From an uncultured bacterium (GTDB lineage: Bacteria > Bacillota > Clostridia > Oscillospirales > Oscillospiraceae), in contig CAOKLO010000001.1 in assembly GCA_948469375.1 (NCBI GenBank), positions 62,001 to 126,000 on the forward strand: a DNA stretch of 64,000 nt, written 5' to 3'. The position numbers and the translations under genes are program-made. Positions 1-9,637 of this stretch are shown here, piece by piece. Positions within the stretch are counted from its first letter, which is position 1. Each line of letters starts with the position of its first letter. The notes beneath the pieces are model-generated. The model saw nothing but the letters and a program-made list of their open reading frames with translations. It was not told where the DNA came from and did no database searches.

Positions 1-534
1 AAGTGGGGAAATGCCAAGAAGTTGATATAACTGAGTTTCTTGACCAGTATGCAGTTCTTTAGCCTGAGCAGAATCAATACCTAATCGCAACAAATGACTT
101 CGAAGCTGATTGCTGATATTATCAATTTGGTTTCTATATGCTTCCGTTCTAAATGCCAAATCATGCAAAAAAATAATGAGTTTAATCCGAACATCATCTT
201 CATACAAACGATTATGGTCTTTATCTATTTGCTTCAAAGTGTTTGCGATATCAGCTTCGGCTCGTGATAATCCCTTTTCAACAAATTGGTCATTTTCTTC
301 TAAAAAGGGGGAAAAACTTGTCCCGTAGTAAACTTCCATTTCAGATAAAGCCGATTTTAGAACCGTATTATCAGCATCATAGAAATACCGCTTTGCGGCA
401 AAATTTCGTACTTGTTGGTGAGGTATAACGGCATCGTTTCTGATATTCCAAACATCAAAATGCTTTCCATCTGAACAAAATCTGCTCAGATACATTTGAG
501 GAACATAATGCTGATTTATAACCTTTTTCCCCAC
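1..534 (-). CDS. DUF4238 family protein, 3' end cut by window edge
   Basis: An open frame of 178 codons runs from a GTG at 534 off the left edge. The start GTG has AGAGG seven bases upstream; a second in-frame GTG lies at 558, directly after a TAA. The N-terminus reads MGKKVINQHYVPQMYLSRF, the HYVPQ-x-YLxxF signature of DUF4238, followed by FxVWN and a NFAAKRYFY segment, both usual for that family. DUF4238 proteins have no settled biochemical function; they often sit among mobile or defence genes. Here the gene follows the restriction specificity subunit by about 50 bases on the same strand, so co-transcription with the restriction operon is likely. Base composition is low in GC like that operon. 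Confidence in the reading frame and family is high; the role is unknown. Confidence 0.82.
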   Translation of the reverse strand, partial: MGKKVINQHYVPQMYLSRFCSDGKHFDVWNIRNDAVIPHQQVRNFAAKRYFYDADNTVLKSALSEMEVYYGTSFSPFLEENDQFVEKGLSRAEADIANTLKQIDKDHNRLYEDDVRIKLIIFLHDLAFRTEAYRNQIDNISNQLRSHLLRLGIDSAQAKELHTGQETQLYQLLGISPL

Positions 535-583
535 AGATTTACCTCTTTTGTTGAGCACTCCAGTTTATTGCGTGATGCTACCT

Positions 584-1624
584 TTATCGGATGGTGATGT
601 AGTCCGTATATCGCTGATACATCTGCACCATTATTTTTCTGCCATACCGTTCCATATAGTCATAATCGGGATGGCCGTGTTCATTGACAGGAAGCAAAAT
701 TTTTTGTCTTTCCATTCGATGCCCGTTAAATTTATAGCCATAAGTATATTTTCCCTTTTGCTGCAATATTGCTACCTTGCAAAATAAAAGGATAAATTTG
801 TTATCTGAATGGTTCCTCAGATGTAACCTCTTCACATCATCCGAAAATACGCAGCCATAAACATGATAGAAATTCTCAACAACACTTCCATTGTAATTGA
901 CACCCAAAACATTTTGGTCAAATGATGAATTTGGAGTAGCTATCCAGCCTGTAATCCCGTTATTTGAATCAGTTGCGCCGATAAAGGGTATATTGCCAAC
1001 ATCCATATCAGCTTTCGTTAGCCGCTTTCCTGCACTAATGGTGAAGATGTCATCAATATAGTATTCTTTCCATTTTGCTTCATTAAGGGGTTGTATTACC
1101 CCCCCCGTTTGTACAATTCGACCAATAAATGCCTTATATTTTTCGATGAGTTGCTGCTCTCGTTCTTTACAATATGCTTCCATAAAATCAAGATCAGGTT
1201 TGCCAGTTTCGTCAACAGGGAGCATGATTTTTTCTCTGGATATTCGAGCATCATTGATTTCTCGATTGAAGTTATACTTTTTCGACAGCCTGTTCGTAAG
1301 AGCGGCAATAAACAAATAATGATATTTGTTATATCGTTCATTTTTCAGGTGCGTAATATGGTCGCTTGCAACAAAAGCAAAGGGTTCATAAAAACTTGAA
1401 CCAACACTTCCACTATTTGCAAGGCTTAAACAATCAGCAAAAATACGAACTCTTTGTGTATTGGAGACAAAATTATCAACGCCATTGTTCATAGCAGAAG
1501 ATGATACATAGGGCATTTGACCTGGCACATGATTTTCTGATTTTAGACGTTTCCCTCTTTGAATAGTAGGAAATATTTCCGTTAAGAAAAACGGTTTCCA
1601 TTCTCTGTCATTCAAATTAAGCAT
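584..1624 (-). CDS. BcgI-like restriction-modification specificity (B/S) subunit
   Basis: A 346-aa target-recognition subunit of a BcgI-like (type IIB) or related restriction-modification enzyme. It has two similar halves: GKRLKSENHV followed by PYVSSSAMNNGV near residue 24, and GKRLTKADMD followed by PFIGATDSNNGI in the second half, i.e. two target-recognition domains that would read the two parts of a split site. Each half ends in a similar VDETGKPD or VNEHGHPD segment followed by a predicted helix. The length is close to that of BcgI B (about 340 aa), rather than the 400 or more usual for HsdS of type I systems. The start overlaps the end of the A subunit gene by 8 bases, so the two are translationally coupled. 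The recognition sequence cannot be deduced. Confidence 0.85.
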   Translation of the reverse strand: MLNLNDREWKPFFLTEIFPTIQRGKRLKSENHVPGQMPYVSSSAMNNGVDNFVSNTQRVRIFADCLSLANSGSVGSSFYEPFAFVASDHITHLKNERYNKYHYLFIAALTNRLSKKYNFNREINDARISREKIMLPVDETGKPDLDFMEAYCKEREQQLIEKYKAFIGRIVQTGGVIQPLNEAKWKEYYIDDIFTISAGKRLTKADMDVGNIPFIGATDSNNGITGWIATPNSSFDQNVLGVNYNGSVVENFYHVYGCVFSDDVKRLHLRNHSDNKFILLFCKVAILQQKGKYTYGYKFNGHRMERQKILLPVNEHGHPDYDYMERYGRKIMVQMYQRYTDYITIR

Positions 1625-3527
1625 GGCCGTCCTCCTTGAACAGATATTCCCGCCCCTGCATCACCATGGAGAATTCAAAGGTAAGATAATCCCCTATGGT
1701 CTTGATAAAATCTTCTTCTGTGGGGATTTCGTCGTTGAAATAGTAAAAGCTGTGGAGCCATTCGTCTGTTGCTTCAATGGTGGTTTTCACGCAGAATTTT
1801 GTTTCTGTATCAATTCTGTCAAACCACACATCCAGCAAATGCTGTTTCTTATCTTTTGCGGATTCTGTTTCTACAAGGCCAACATGGGCCGCCACTTTAT
1901 AGCCATCGTTTTCAAAGTTGATGAACTTGCATACCTTTTCTGCGGGATGTGGTTCCCCCGCTGTAAACACAGCGATGCAGGGAATTGTGCCTACCCCATA
2001 GAAAGTATCCTTGCTCAAAGAAATAACGCCTTCAAGGGTATGGTGCTTCAAAATATTTTCTTTCAGTGCCTGTTCTTCTTTAGTTTTCCCCGTCATAGAG
2101 GATTGAGGTACTATGACCACGCACCGCGCACCGGCTACAAGAGAATCCAGAAGGTGCTCCACAAAGGACATCTCATATAAATCAGGATTTTGCTTGGAGC
2201 CTTGTGAATAGGGTGGGTTCATCATGCCGACGGTGGCCTGCTTTAATTGCAGCTTGCCCGCATCCAGTTTAAAGAAATCATCATTGAGCAGATTGCTTTT
2301 CCCATCGCCGCGTAAAATCATATTCGTGGTTGCAATCGTAAACATATTAGGACGCAACTCAATACCATGTAACTGCTTTTGCCGGATATTCTTTTTCTGC
2401 GCAGCATTATCCGTTTTTGAAAGCATATTGTGCATAGCGGCAATCAAAAAGCCCGCGGTGCCGCAACAGGGATCAAAAACAATATCTGTGGGTTGCAAAT
2501 CGGCCAAATCACAAAAAAGCTGGGTAATGTGTTTTGGCGTGAGGATAATTCCCAGCGTCTGCCCATCGCCGCCGGAGTAACTCATAAACTCCCCATAGAA
2601 TCTCCCTATGTAATCCTCGGCGCTGCTATTGTATCGAATGGATTTATAAATTTTTTCATTCAGATATTCTGAAAAATGCTTGAGCGGGGTTTTGTTTAGC
2701 TTTGGTTCAATTTCATTCAGCTTTACGGTATCTTTGATAAAAGCGAACTGACTTAATATCTTATCTTTTTTAACTTCGGGAGCAACATTAACCCGTTTTA
2801 AATTGGCGTTAATAGCATCATAGATTTTCTGTCCATCGGTTTTTACTGTATCGCCGGTCAGGTCATCAACAGAAAAATTTTTATATTCGCTCTCGCGAAG
2901 TGCGAGAAGAATGCCAGAAACAATGAGCGGCTTTTCCGTATCAAGCAGATTCCCGTAATTTCTCAAATCCTCATGCAATACGCTTGCGTCCCTGAGAATT
3001 TCAGCAGTTTCCTTTTCCGCATCAGTATCTTCTTTGAGTATCTCCCGAACGTAATACTCGTCAATATTATCCTCGCTGAAAGAAATAAAAGACTCGACTT
3101 CAGGAAGTTCCCTATAAAACTCTGTTTCATCAAGATAGACCGGGGATATTTTGTGCTTTTTCTCATCCCCAGATATACCAAATACAATGATTTTCTTATA
3201 TGAAGTGGTTTTGGCTAAATGCTTCCCGTAGAAAAAAGCGCCATTTACAGCAAAATCGGTAACAGCACTTGTTCCCAAGCTGATGTTTCCCATCTCATCC
3301 CGCTTTATATGCTTTGACAGGTCAGCTTTGTCCTCTATTACAATCAGGTAGTCCTTTACCACACCTACATATTCAGGAAATCCTACGTTGCCAGTGCCGC
3401 GCTTGGAAGCTGTTTTCAGTGCGTCATCTATTTCCTTAATAGAACTTCCCTGTGCGTCGAGGACAATACCTGCCTGTCTGAGCAAATCATAGACCCATAA
3501 ATCGGTCTTGACTTCTTTCTTAGCCAT
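1617..3527 (-). CDS. BcgI-like nuclease plus N6-adenine methyltransferase (A subunit)
   Basis: A 636-aa fused restriction and modification subunit. The N-terminal part has a PD-(D/E)xK-like nuclease pattern: P51-E52, D59 and E65-x-K67. The methyltransferase part has motif I DPCCGTAGF at 352-360 and the catalytic NPPY at 437-440, the gamma-class adenine methylase order. The total length matches BcgI A (about 637 aa), and the partner downstream matches BcgI B, so a type IIB enzyme that cuts on both sides of its site is the best guess; a type I HsdM lacks the N-terminal nuclease. No separate HsdR gene is seen. The start overlaps the upstream HTH gene by 8 bases. Base composition is AT-richer than the chromosome to the right, which suggests acquisition. 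Confidence 0.87.
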   Translation of the reverse strand: MAKKEVKTDLWVYDLLRQAGIVLDAQGSSIKEIDDALKTASKRGTGNVGFPEYVGVVKDYLIVIEDKADLSKHIKRDEMGNISLGTSAVTDFAVNGAFFYGKHLAKTTSYKKIIVFGISGDEKKHKISPVYLDETEFYRELPEVESFISFSEDNIDEYYVREILKEDTDAEKETAEILRDASVLHEDLRNYGNLLDTEKPLIVSGILLALRESEYKNFSVDDLTGDTVKTDGQKIYDAINANLKRVNVAPEVKKDKILSQFAFIKDTVKLNEIEPKLNKTPLKHFSEYLNEKIYKSIRYNSSAEDYIGRFYGEFMSYSGGDGQTLGIILTPKHITQLFCDLADLQPTDIVFDPCCGTAGFLIAAMHNMLSKTDNAAQKKNIRQKQLHGIELRPNMFTIATTNMILRGDGKSNLLNDDFFKLDAGKLQLKQATVGMMNPPYSQGSKQNPDLYEMSFVEHLLDSLVAGARCVVIVPQSSMTGKTKEEQALKENILKHHTLEGVISLSKDTFYGVGTIPCIAVFTAGEPHPAEKVCKFINFENDGYKVAAHVGLVETESAKDKKQHLLDVWFDRIDTETKFCVKTTIEATDEWLHSFYYFNDEIPTEEDFIKTIGDYLTFEFSMVMQGREYLFKEDGHA

Positions 3528-3726
3528 TGAGACTGTCCTCCTTGGTTTTAATATAGCGCCCAGATTTAATTCTGGCGTCCTTCGGCTTATCTGCGTCCAA
3601 CGGAACAGCCCAGGTGTTTGCGATCCTCATTGCACCGGGAATACGGCCATCTCGGCATAAAATTTGAATCCGCCGCGTTGAGATTCCCCATTTTTTTGAT
3701 AGCTGCTTAATGGAAATATAATCCAT
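3520..3726 (-). CDS. small helix-turn-helix protein leading the restriction operon
   Basis: A 68-aa protein beginning MDYISIKQLSKKWGIS, with the pattern xxS-x-KQLSKKWGIS-x-RRIQxLCRxGRIPGAxRIxxxWxVP. This is the MerR/excisionase-type winged HTH seen in many small DNA-binding proteins next to restriction genes. ATG at 3726 is preceded by GAGGTG. Its 3' end overlaps the nuclease-methylase gene. By position it may control the operon as a C-protein-like or repressor element, but that is inference; an excisionase role for the mobile element is a less likely alternative because it is coupled to the restriction genes, not to the recombinase. Confidence 0.72.
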   Translation of the reverse strand: MDYISIKQLSKKWGISTRRIQILCRDGRIPGAMRIANTWAVPLDADKPKDARIKSGRYIKTKEDSLNG

Positions 3727-3757
3727 ATCTCACACCTCTAAAAGATACCTTGTATCT

Positions 3758-3786
3758 ATTATAGTCGAAAGAGCGAATAAAATCAA
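3758..3786 (-). promoter_or_regulatory. sigma-A promoter of the restriction operon
   Basis: Read on the minus strand: -35 TTGATT (3786-3781), a 17-base spacer, then a perfect -10 TATAAT (3763-3758). It lies about 32 bases upstream of the HTH start codon. This is the only good promoter seen ahead of the restriction genes. Confidence 0.72.
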
Positions 3787-3860
3787 TGTTTTTTAGAAAG
3801 CCTGCCTGCGTCTGTTATAACTCCTACTATCAACATAAATCAAAAATTTTTCAGAATGAA

Positions 3861-3890
3861 TTGACAAACATCAGTTCTATATGATAAACT
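3861..3890 (+). promoter_or_regulatory. sigma-A-type promoter facing the gene-free stretch
   Basis: A consensus -35 TTGACA at 3861-3866 is followed after 18 bases by TAAACT at 3885-3890 (or GATAAA at 3883 with 16 bases). The next 140 bases contain no reading frame with a ribosome-binding site, and transcription would run into the strong hairpin at 3961-4034. Confidence 0.5.
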
Positions 3891-3896
3891 GTACTC

Positions 3897-4034
3897 CCAT
3901 GTAGGTGGGCCAACTGAATAACACATAAGCACATTCTTTTTGGCGCTTGTGAAATACAAGGCCGGTACATCAAACTTGCTTCAGCGGAACGAAAATTCTG
4001 CTGGGGCTGGTTTTGATGTACCGGCTTCTTTTTT
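3897..4034 (+). ncRNA. candidate small RNA in the mobile-element leader
   Basis: The interval between the TTGACA promoter and the run of T after 4025 would give a transcript of about 140 nt. Its 3' half folds into a 14-bp perfect stem (GCCGGTACATCAAA with TTTGATGTACCGGC) enclosing a smaller stem (CAGCGGAA with TTCTGCTG). No protein start with a Shine-Dalgarno sequence lies inside. The family is not recognised. It could instead be a leader transcript controlling mobC, with the hairpin as an attenuator. Confidence 0.35.
3961..4034 (+). terminator. strong intrinsic terminator or attenuator
   Basis: The arms GCCGGTACATCAAA (3961-3974) and TTTGATGTACCGGC (4012-4025) pair perfectly over 14 bases, and TTCTTTTTT follows at 4026-4034. 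The loop of 37 bases holds a second short stem. It would stop plus-strand transcripts about 440 bases before mobC. Confidence 0.6.
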
Positions 4035-4189
4035 GCCCTGACAACTGAATGACCGTCTGAATGGGATACTTCGCCATGACCTCCGCCGTGGAGCGAGCAA
4101 GACAACGCCGCTGAAAAGGGGCAGGAACTCCATCCGGGAAAACGGCAAAGCAGCGTGACGGCAAAAGGACAGGCCAAACACGCCTGAGA

Positions 4190-4375
4190 GGAAAGCCTCA
4201 ATACCTCCCCTTAGAAAGAAGCCAAACCCGCTCGCTTTCCCTCTCCCCAGGAGCAGGAGTACTACCCCTGTCCACAGGGATAGGAAAGCCTCAATACCTC
4301 CCCTTAGAAAGAAGCCAAACCCGCTCGCTTTCCCTCTCCCCAGGAGCAGGAGTACTACCCCTGTCCACAGGGATA
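4190..4375. repeat. two tandem copies of a 93-bp unit
   Basis: The unit beginning GGAAAGCCTCAATACCTCCC occurs at 4190-4282 and again directly after at 4283-4375, apparently identical throughout. Each unit ends TGTCCACAGGGATAG. It lies in the gene-free stretch between the restriction genes and mobC. The perfect identity suggests a recent duplication or a selected repeat, for instance a binding array near an origin of transfer. Confidence 0.85.
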
Positions 4376-4384
4376 GCGAGCATC

Positions 4385-4458
4385 GGATTTCGCCCCCCAC
4401 GGGGCAAAATCCAGTCCCAGGGGAGACCCCTGAATACCCCCTCCCACGGCGAAAATCC
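4385..4458. other. paired hairpins before mobC; oriT candidate
   Basis: Two adjacent inverted repeats lie here: GGATTTCGCCCC (4385-4396) with GGGGCAAAATCC (4401-4412), one mismatch; and CAGGGG (4418-4423) with CCCCTG (4427-4432). A third partial copy of the second arm, GGCGAAAATCC, is at 4448-4458, twenty bases before mobC. In mobilizable elements the nick region usually lies next to the mobC/relaxase genes and contains such repeats. The nick site itself is not recognised, so this is a candidate by position and structure. The whole 3727-4478 stretch holds no gene that can be supported. Confidence 0.4.
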
Positions 4459-4478
4459 AACAGAATGGAGGAATTGTT

Positions 4479-4769
4479 TTGAGTACAAACGATGAAAAAG
4501 TACGGCTGAAAATCAGACTGACCGAAGAAGAAAAAGTCAAGCTGGAGCATGACGCTACCCTGTGCGGTCTGACCCAATCCGAATACTTTCGGCAAATTTG
4601 TTTGGGCAAGCGGCCCCGGCCCAAGCAGCCCCCGGAGTTTTGGGAACTGCTGGACGCTTTGTATGAAATCCACGATAAACTGGAACGGCTGGCCGCCTAC
4701 TACCCGGAAGCATCAGAGAAGCGTTCTCGGCTTGAAAGGCTCGTCCTGTTTTTGCAGGAGGTGTCGTGA
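4479..4769 (+). CDS. mobC: MobC-like relaxosome accessory protein
   Basis: A 96-aa protein starting at a TTG, with GGAGG seven bases upstream. It opens with STNDEKVRLKIRLTEEEKVK, then GLTQSEYFRQICLG, the ribbon-helix-helix pattern of MobC/NikA-like proteins, and has a charged helical C-terminus. Such proteins bind the origin of transfer and help the relaxase nick it. The stop overlaps the relaxase start (TGATG), so the two are coupled. Base composition rises here compared with the restriction genes, nearer to the chromosome. It is not a transcription repressor with a recognised operator, although autoregulation is possible for this fold. Confidence 0.82.
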   Translation: MSTNDEKVRLKIRLTEEEKVKLEHDATLCGLTQSEYFRQICLGKRPRPKQPPEFWELLDALYEIHDKLERLAAYYPEASEKRSRLERLVLFLQEVS

Positions 4770-6109
4770 TGGCGACCACCAGCCTGTGGCACATCAAGGG
4801 TCGGCTCAGCGACCTGATTGCCTACGTGGAAAACCCTGAGAAAACCGTCCCCAAAGGTACTGAGGACTTTTTCAATGTCTTTTCGTACATCCAGAACCCG
4901 CAGAAAACTGCGGACGGTTCTTTCGTCACCGCTATCAACTGTTTGAAGCAGACGGCGCTTCAACAGATGATTTTGACGAAACAACAATACGGCAAAGAGG
5001 ACAACTATATCGCCTGGCATGGCTATCAGAGCTTCAAGCCGGGGGAAGTCACCCCGGAGCGGTGCCATGAGATCGGCGTGAAGCTGGCTCGTGAGATGTG
5101 GGGCGATAAATTTCAGGTTATCGTCACCACCCACCTGGACAAAGGACACTTGCACAACCATTTCTGTTTCAATTCGGTATCATTCAAAGATGGCAAAAAG
5201 TACAACTACTCCAAAGCGGAACAGCAACGCCTCCGGGATACCTCAGACCGGCTTTGCCGGGAGTATGGCCTGTCCGTCATAGAGCATGGTAGAAAGGCTC
5301 CCAGCCGCCCCGTCTGGCTGGACGAGCAGAGCGGCAAGCCCACCCGTTACAACATCTACCGGGCGGACGTGCGGGAAGCCGTCAACGGCAGCAGAACCGT
5401 GGAGATGATGGAGAGGTATCTCCGGCGCAAAGGGTATCTCACCGACTTCACGGGAAAGCATTGGAAAATACGTCTGCCGCAGTACCAGCACTTCACCCGT
5501 TTAGACACCCTGGATGAGCGGTGGACGCCGGAGAACATCAGGCGTGGCCTGGGCGCACAGGCCAGCTTTGGTAATAAGCGGCCCACCGTCAACTTTGCCC
5601 CGGAGCTGCCGGAGGAACTGCGGGTCTATGTGCCGTTTCAACCCACGCCCCACATTTACCGGCTGTTCCTCTATTGGGAGTATCAGCTTGGCATTTTGCC
5701 CAAGGGGACGACCTATCAGCCCACCAGCCCGTTTCTGAAAGAGGAACTGCGAAAGCTGGACGAAATCACCGCCCAGGTGGACTATCTGGCAAAAAACCGC
5801 ATCAAAACACTGGACGATCTTCTTTCAGCCCGTGAAACTCTCCAAAGCGAAATGGACACGCTGACCGAACAGCGGACAAAGCTGCAAAACAAAATACGCA
5901 GAGCGTCACCGGCTGAAAAGGAACAATTACGGGCCGAAAAACAGGCCGTGACCGCTCGGATTACCGCCTACCGAAAGAAATTGAAGCTGAATGTCGGCGT
6001 GGAGGAACGCTCTGCCAAAATCCAGGACACGATGGATATGGTCTATACCAACGAGGAACAGCATCGCCAGACGGCGCAAATTAGGACGAGAGGGGAGCGA
6101 TACAGATGA
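4769..6109 (+). CDS. MobP-type relaxase (relaxase/mobilization nuclease)
   Basis: A 446-aa relaxase. ATG at 4769 is chosen over the GTG at 4766 because AGGAGG ends eight bases before it. The N-terminus has IAYVENPEKT with the likely nicking Tyr19, and the metal-binding triad lies in THLDKGHLHNHFCFNS (H127-x-H129-x-H131), the relaxase family motif III. The last 130 residues form a coiled-coil-rich tail. It would nick at oriT and lead the strand into a recipient, using the transfer channel of a helper conjugative element, because no type IV secretion genes are present here. Its 3' end overlaps the next small gene by four bases. It appears intact. Confidence 0.9.
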   Translation: MATTSLWHIKGRLSDLIAYVENPEKTVPKGTEDFFNVFSYIQNPQKTADGSFVTAINCLKQTALQQMILTKQQYGKEDNYIAWHGYQSFKPGEVTPERCHEIGVKLAREMWGDKFQVIVTTHLDKGHLHNHFCFNSVSFKDGKKYNYSKAEQQRLRDTSDRLCREYGLSVIEHGRKAPSRPVWLDEQSGKPTRYNIYRADVREAVNGSRTVEMMERYLRRKGYLTDFTGKHWKIRLPQYQHFTRLDTLDERWTPENIRRGLGAQASFGNKRPTVNFAPELPEELRVYVPFQPTPHIYRLFLYWEYQLGILPKGTTYQPTSPFLKEELRKLDEITAQVDYLAKNRIKTLDDLLSARETLQSEMDTLTEQRTKLQNKIRRASPAEKEQLRAEKQAVTARITAYRKKLKLNVGVEERSAKIQDTMDMVYTNEEQHRQTAQIRTRGERYR

Positions 6110-6378
6110 CCGCAGAAGAAAGAACAGCAAAAATTGAGGATTATATTGCCAAATTAGACGCTGAATGGCCGGAAATTGAGAAAATAATGGCAAGTCACGA
6201 ACTCGATTTGGACACGGGGCGGAAACCACTTCTTCTTTGCCGTATCCCGCCCGACATGGGCTTTACCATGAAAGACGGCCACACCGAATATGAGGTGGTG
6301 GGCCGCTTTGACCCGAACGGCGACGAATTTCTGCTGGAACAGATCAGTCGCAAATTGCGGACTGCGGATGATGATTAA
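6106..6378 (+). CDS. small TnpW-like mobile-element protein
   Basis: A 90-aa protein whose ATG overlaps the relaxase stop (ATGA). The central segment GFTMKDGHTEYEVVGRFDPN resembles the G-x-T-x-Y-x-V-x-x-x-F core of the small TnpW family found beside recombinases in clostridial transposons, but the rest is not recognised. It is acidic at the N-terminus and ends in TADDD. The role of TnpW proteins is unknown. The call rests on a short motif and on the position between relaxase and recombinase. Confidence 0.5.
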   Translation: MTAEERTAKIEDYIAKLDAEWPEIEKIMASHELDLDTGRKPLLLCRIPPDMGFTMKDGHTEYEVVGRFDPNGDEFLLEQISRKLRTADDD

Positions 6379-8141
<1,763 letters not shown>

Positions 8142-8142
<1 letters not shown>

Positions 8143-8181
8143 AAAGGCAGGACTGTGACCTTTTACAGTCACAGTCCTGCC
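8142..8181 (-). terminator. perfect 14-bp hairpin between recombinase and MATE gene
   Basis: GGCAGGACTGTGAC (8146-8159) and GTCACAGTCCTGCC (8168-8181) pair perfectly around an 8-base loop. On the minus strand it is followed by TTTT (8145-8142), so it can end the MATE transcript; the run overlaps the recombinase stop codon. It may also mark or lie near the right end of the mobile element. Confidence 0.6.
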
Positions 8182-8233
8182 GTACATAGAATACTTCGTT
8201 GCGGCACCTCGCCAAAATTCCCGAAGCTCTTTT

Positions 8234-9637
8234 TTACGCCTTAGCGGGCTTAACACCGCTCATGGTCCTGGAGATAGTCTCCAGGGACGCGATAGGGTTG
8301 CTCCGCCGCAGGTGGGCGATACAGCCCAGGCAGGCTGGAATGAGGAACAGGTCCGCGCAGATCCACGCCGCAGGGGAGGCAAAGCAGGCGGCGGTGTAAC
8401 CAAGAGCGGGGACAAAGAAGTGTCCCACCACGGTCCGCGCGATCATCTCCAGCACACCGGCCAAGATGGCCAAGGTACTGAAGCCCATGCCTTGGATGGA
8501 AAAGCGCAGGATGTTTACCAGGGCCAGGGGGAAGAAAAACGCGGTAAGGATGACGATATACTGGGAGGTGAGGCCCACCAGCAGCTCAAGCTGAGGCTCG
8601 TTGGAATTGAGGAACAGCATGGCGGACTGAGGGGCGAACAAAAGCATACCCGCAAAAGCAATGATGGAGTAGCCCAATCCCAGCAGAGAGCAGGACCTTA
8701 CCCCCTGGGGCAGGCGGTCCAGCTGGTTGGCGCCCACGTTCTGGCCGCAGTAGGTGGCCATAGCGGCCCCCATGGCGTCGAAGGGACAGGCCAGCAGCTG
8801 ATAAATTTTGGAGCCGGTGGCTACAGCGGACACGTAGATGCTGCCCAGGGCGTTGACCGAGGCCTGGAGCACGATGGAGCCGATGGCGGTGATGGAGTAT
8901 TGCAGGCCCATGGGCAAGCCCATGGCGCACAGCGCCTTACAGGCGACCAAATCCGGCTTGCGCTCCTCCCGGGTGACCCGGAGAATGGGGAATTTTTTCA
9001 CCATGTATACCAGGCACGCAAGGCCGGACACCGCCTGGGACAGCACCGTAGCAATGGCCGCGCCCGCTACGCCTGCCTGGAACAGCAGGATGAACATCAG
9101 GTCCAGTACAATATTCAGTCCGGCGGACAGGGCCAGGAAATACACCGGGGTCCGGCTGTCACCCAAGGAGCGGATGATGCTGGCCAGCAGGTTGTACAGA
9201 AACACTACTGGGATGCCCATGAAGATGATAAAAATATAGGCGTTGGCGTCCTCAAAGAGATCGGCGGGGGTTTTCATCGCGGCCAGAATATCCCGGCAGA
9301 AAATGCCCGTGGCCACAGTCAGCACCAGGGCGATGATGGCAGACAGGTAGGCGGCGTTGGCCACATACCGGCGCATTTGAGGATAATCCTTGGCGCCCAT
9401 CCGCTGGGCCACGGGGATAGCGAAGCCGGAGCACACCCCCAGGCAGAAGCCGATGACGAAAAAGTTGATGGAGCCGGTGGCGCCCACCGCGCCCAGGGCC
9501 TGCGCACCCAGGAGCTTGCCCACAATCATGGTGTCCACCAGGTTATAGAACTGCTGAAACAGCAGTCCAAACAGGGTGGGCAGAGTGAAGCCCAGAATCA
9601 GCCGCATGGGGCTGCCTGAAGTAAGGTCTTTGGTCAT
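8234..9637 (-). CDS. MATE family multidrug efflux transporter
   Basis: A 467-aa polytopic inner-membrane protein of the MATE (NorM/DinF/MepA-like) family, which exports cationic drugs or other small molecules using a sodium or proton gradient. The N-terminus reads MTKDLTSGSPMRLILGF, then PTLFGLLFQQFYNLVDTMIV-G, the family signature; about twelve hydrophobic segments follow. ATG at 9637 has AGGAGG nine bases upstream, so a longer reading to 9715 is rejected. It has its own promoter and structured leader. It is chromosomal in base composition and marks the resumption of host DNA to the right of the mobile element. The substrate is unknown. Confidence 0.92.
   Translation of the reverse strand: MTKDLTSGSPMRLILGFTLPTLFGLLFQQFYNLVDTMIVGKLLGAQALGAVGATGSINFFVIGFCLGVCSGFAIPVAQRMGAKDYPQMRRYVANAAYLSAIIALVLTVATGIFCRDILAAMKTPADLFEDANAYIFIIFMGIPVVFLYNLLASIIRSLGDSRTPVYFLALSAGLNIVLDLMFILLFQAGVAGAAIATVLSQAVSGLACLVYMVKKFPILRVTREERKPDLVACKALCAMGLPMGLQYSITAIGSIVLQASVNALGSIYVSAVATGSKIYQLLACPFDAMGAAMATYCGQNVGANQLDRLPQGVRSCSLLGLGYSIIAFAGMLLFAPQSAMLFLNSNEPQLELLVGLTSQYIVILTAFFFPLALVNILRFSIQGMGFSTLAILAGVLEMIARTVVGHFFVPALGYTAACFASPAAWICADLFLIPACLGCIAHLRRSNPIASLETISRTMSGVKPAKA

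Noticed and set aside
3970..4164. A minus-strand frame encoding a basic 35-residue peptide ending over the strong hairpin.
   Set aside because: The only Shine-Dalgarno-like sequence is two bases from the ATG, no family is recognised, and the frame coincides with an RNA hairpin that explains the sequence better.
4190..4375. CRISPR array possibility for the tandem repeat.
   Set aside because: There are only two long directly adjacent units, with no spacers and no cas genes.
3981..4797. Several overlapping minus-strand frames through the 93-bp repeats and mobC.
   Set aside because: They are repetitive or antisense to mobC, have no plausible start sites, and look like shadows of GC-rich DNA.
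8312..9619. Long plus-strand frame opposite the MATE gene, Gln/Gly/His-rich.
   Set aside because: It is the antisense of a clear transporter gene; its composition is that of mirrored hydrophobic codons.
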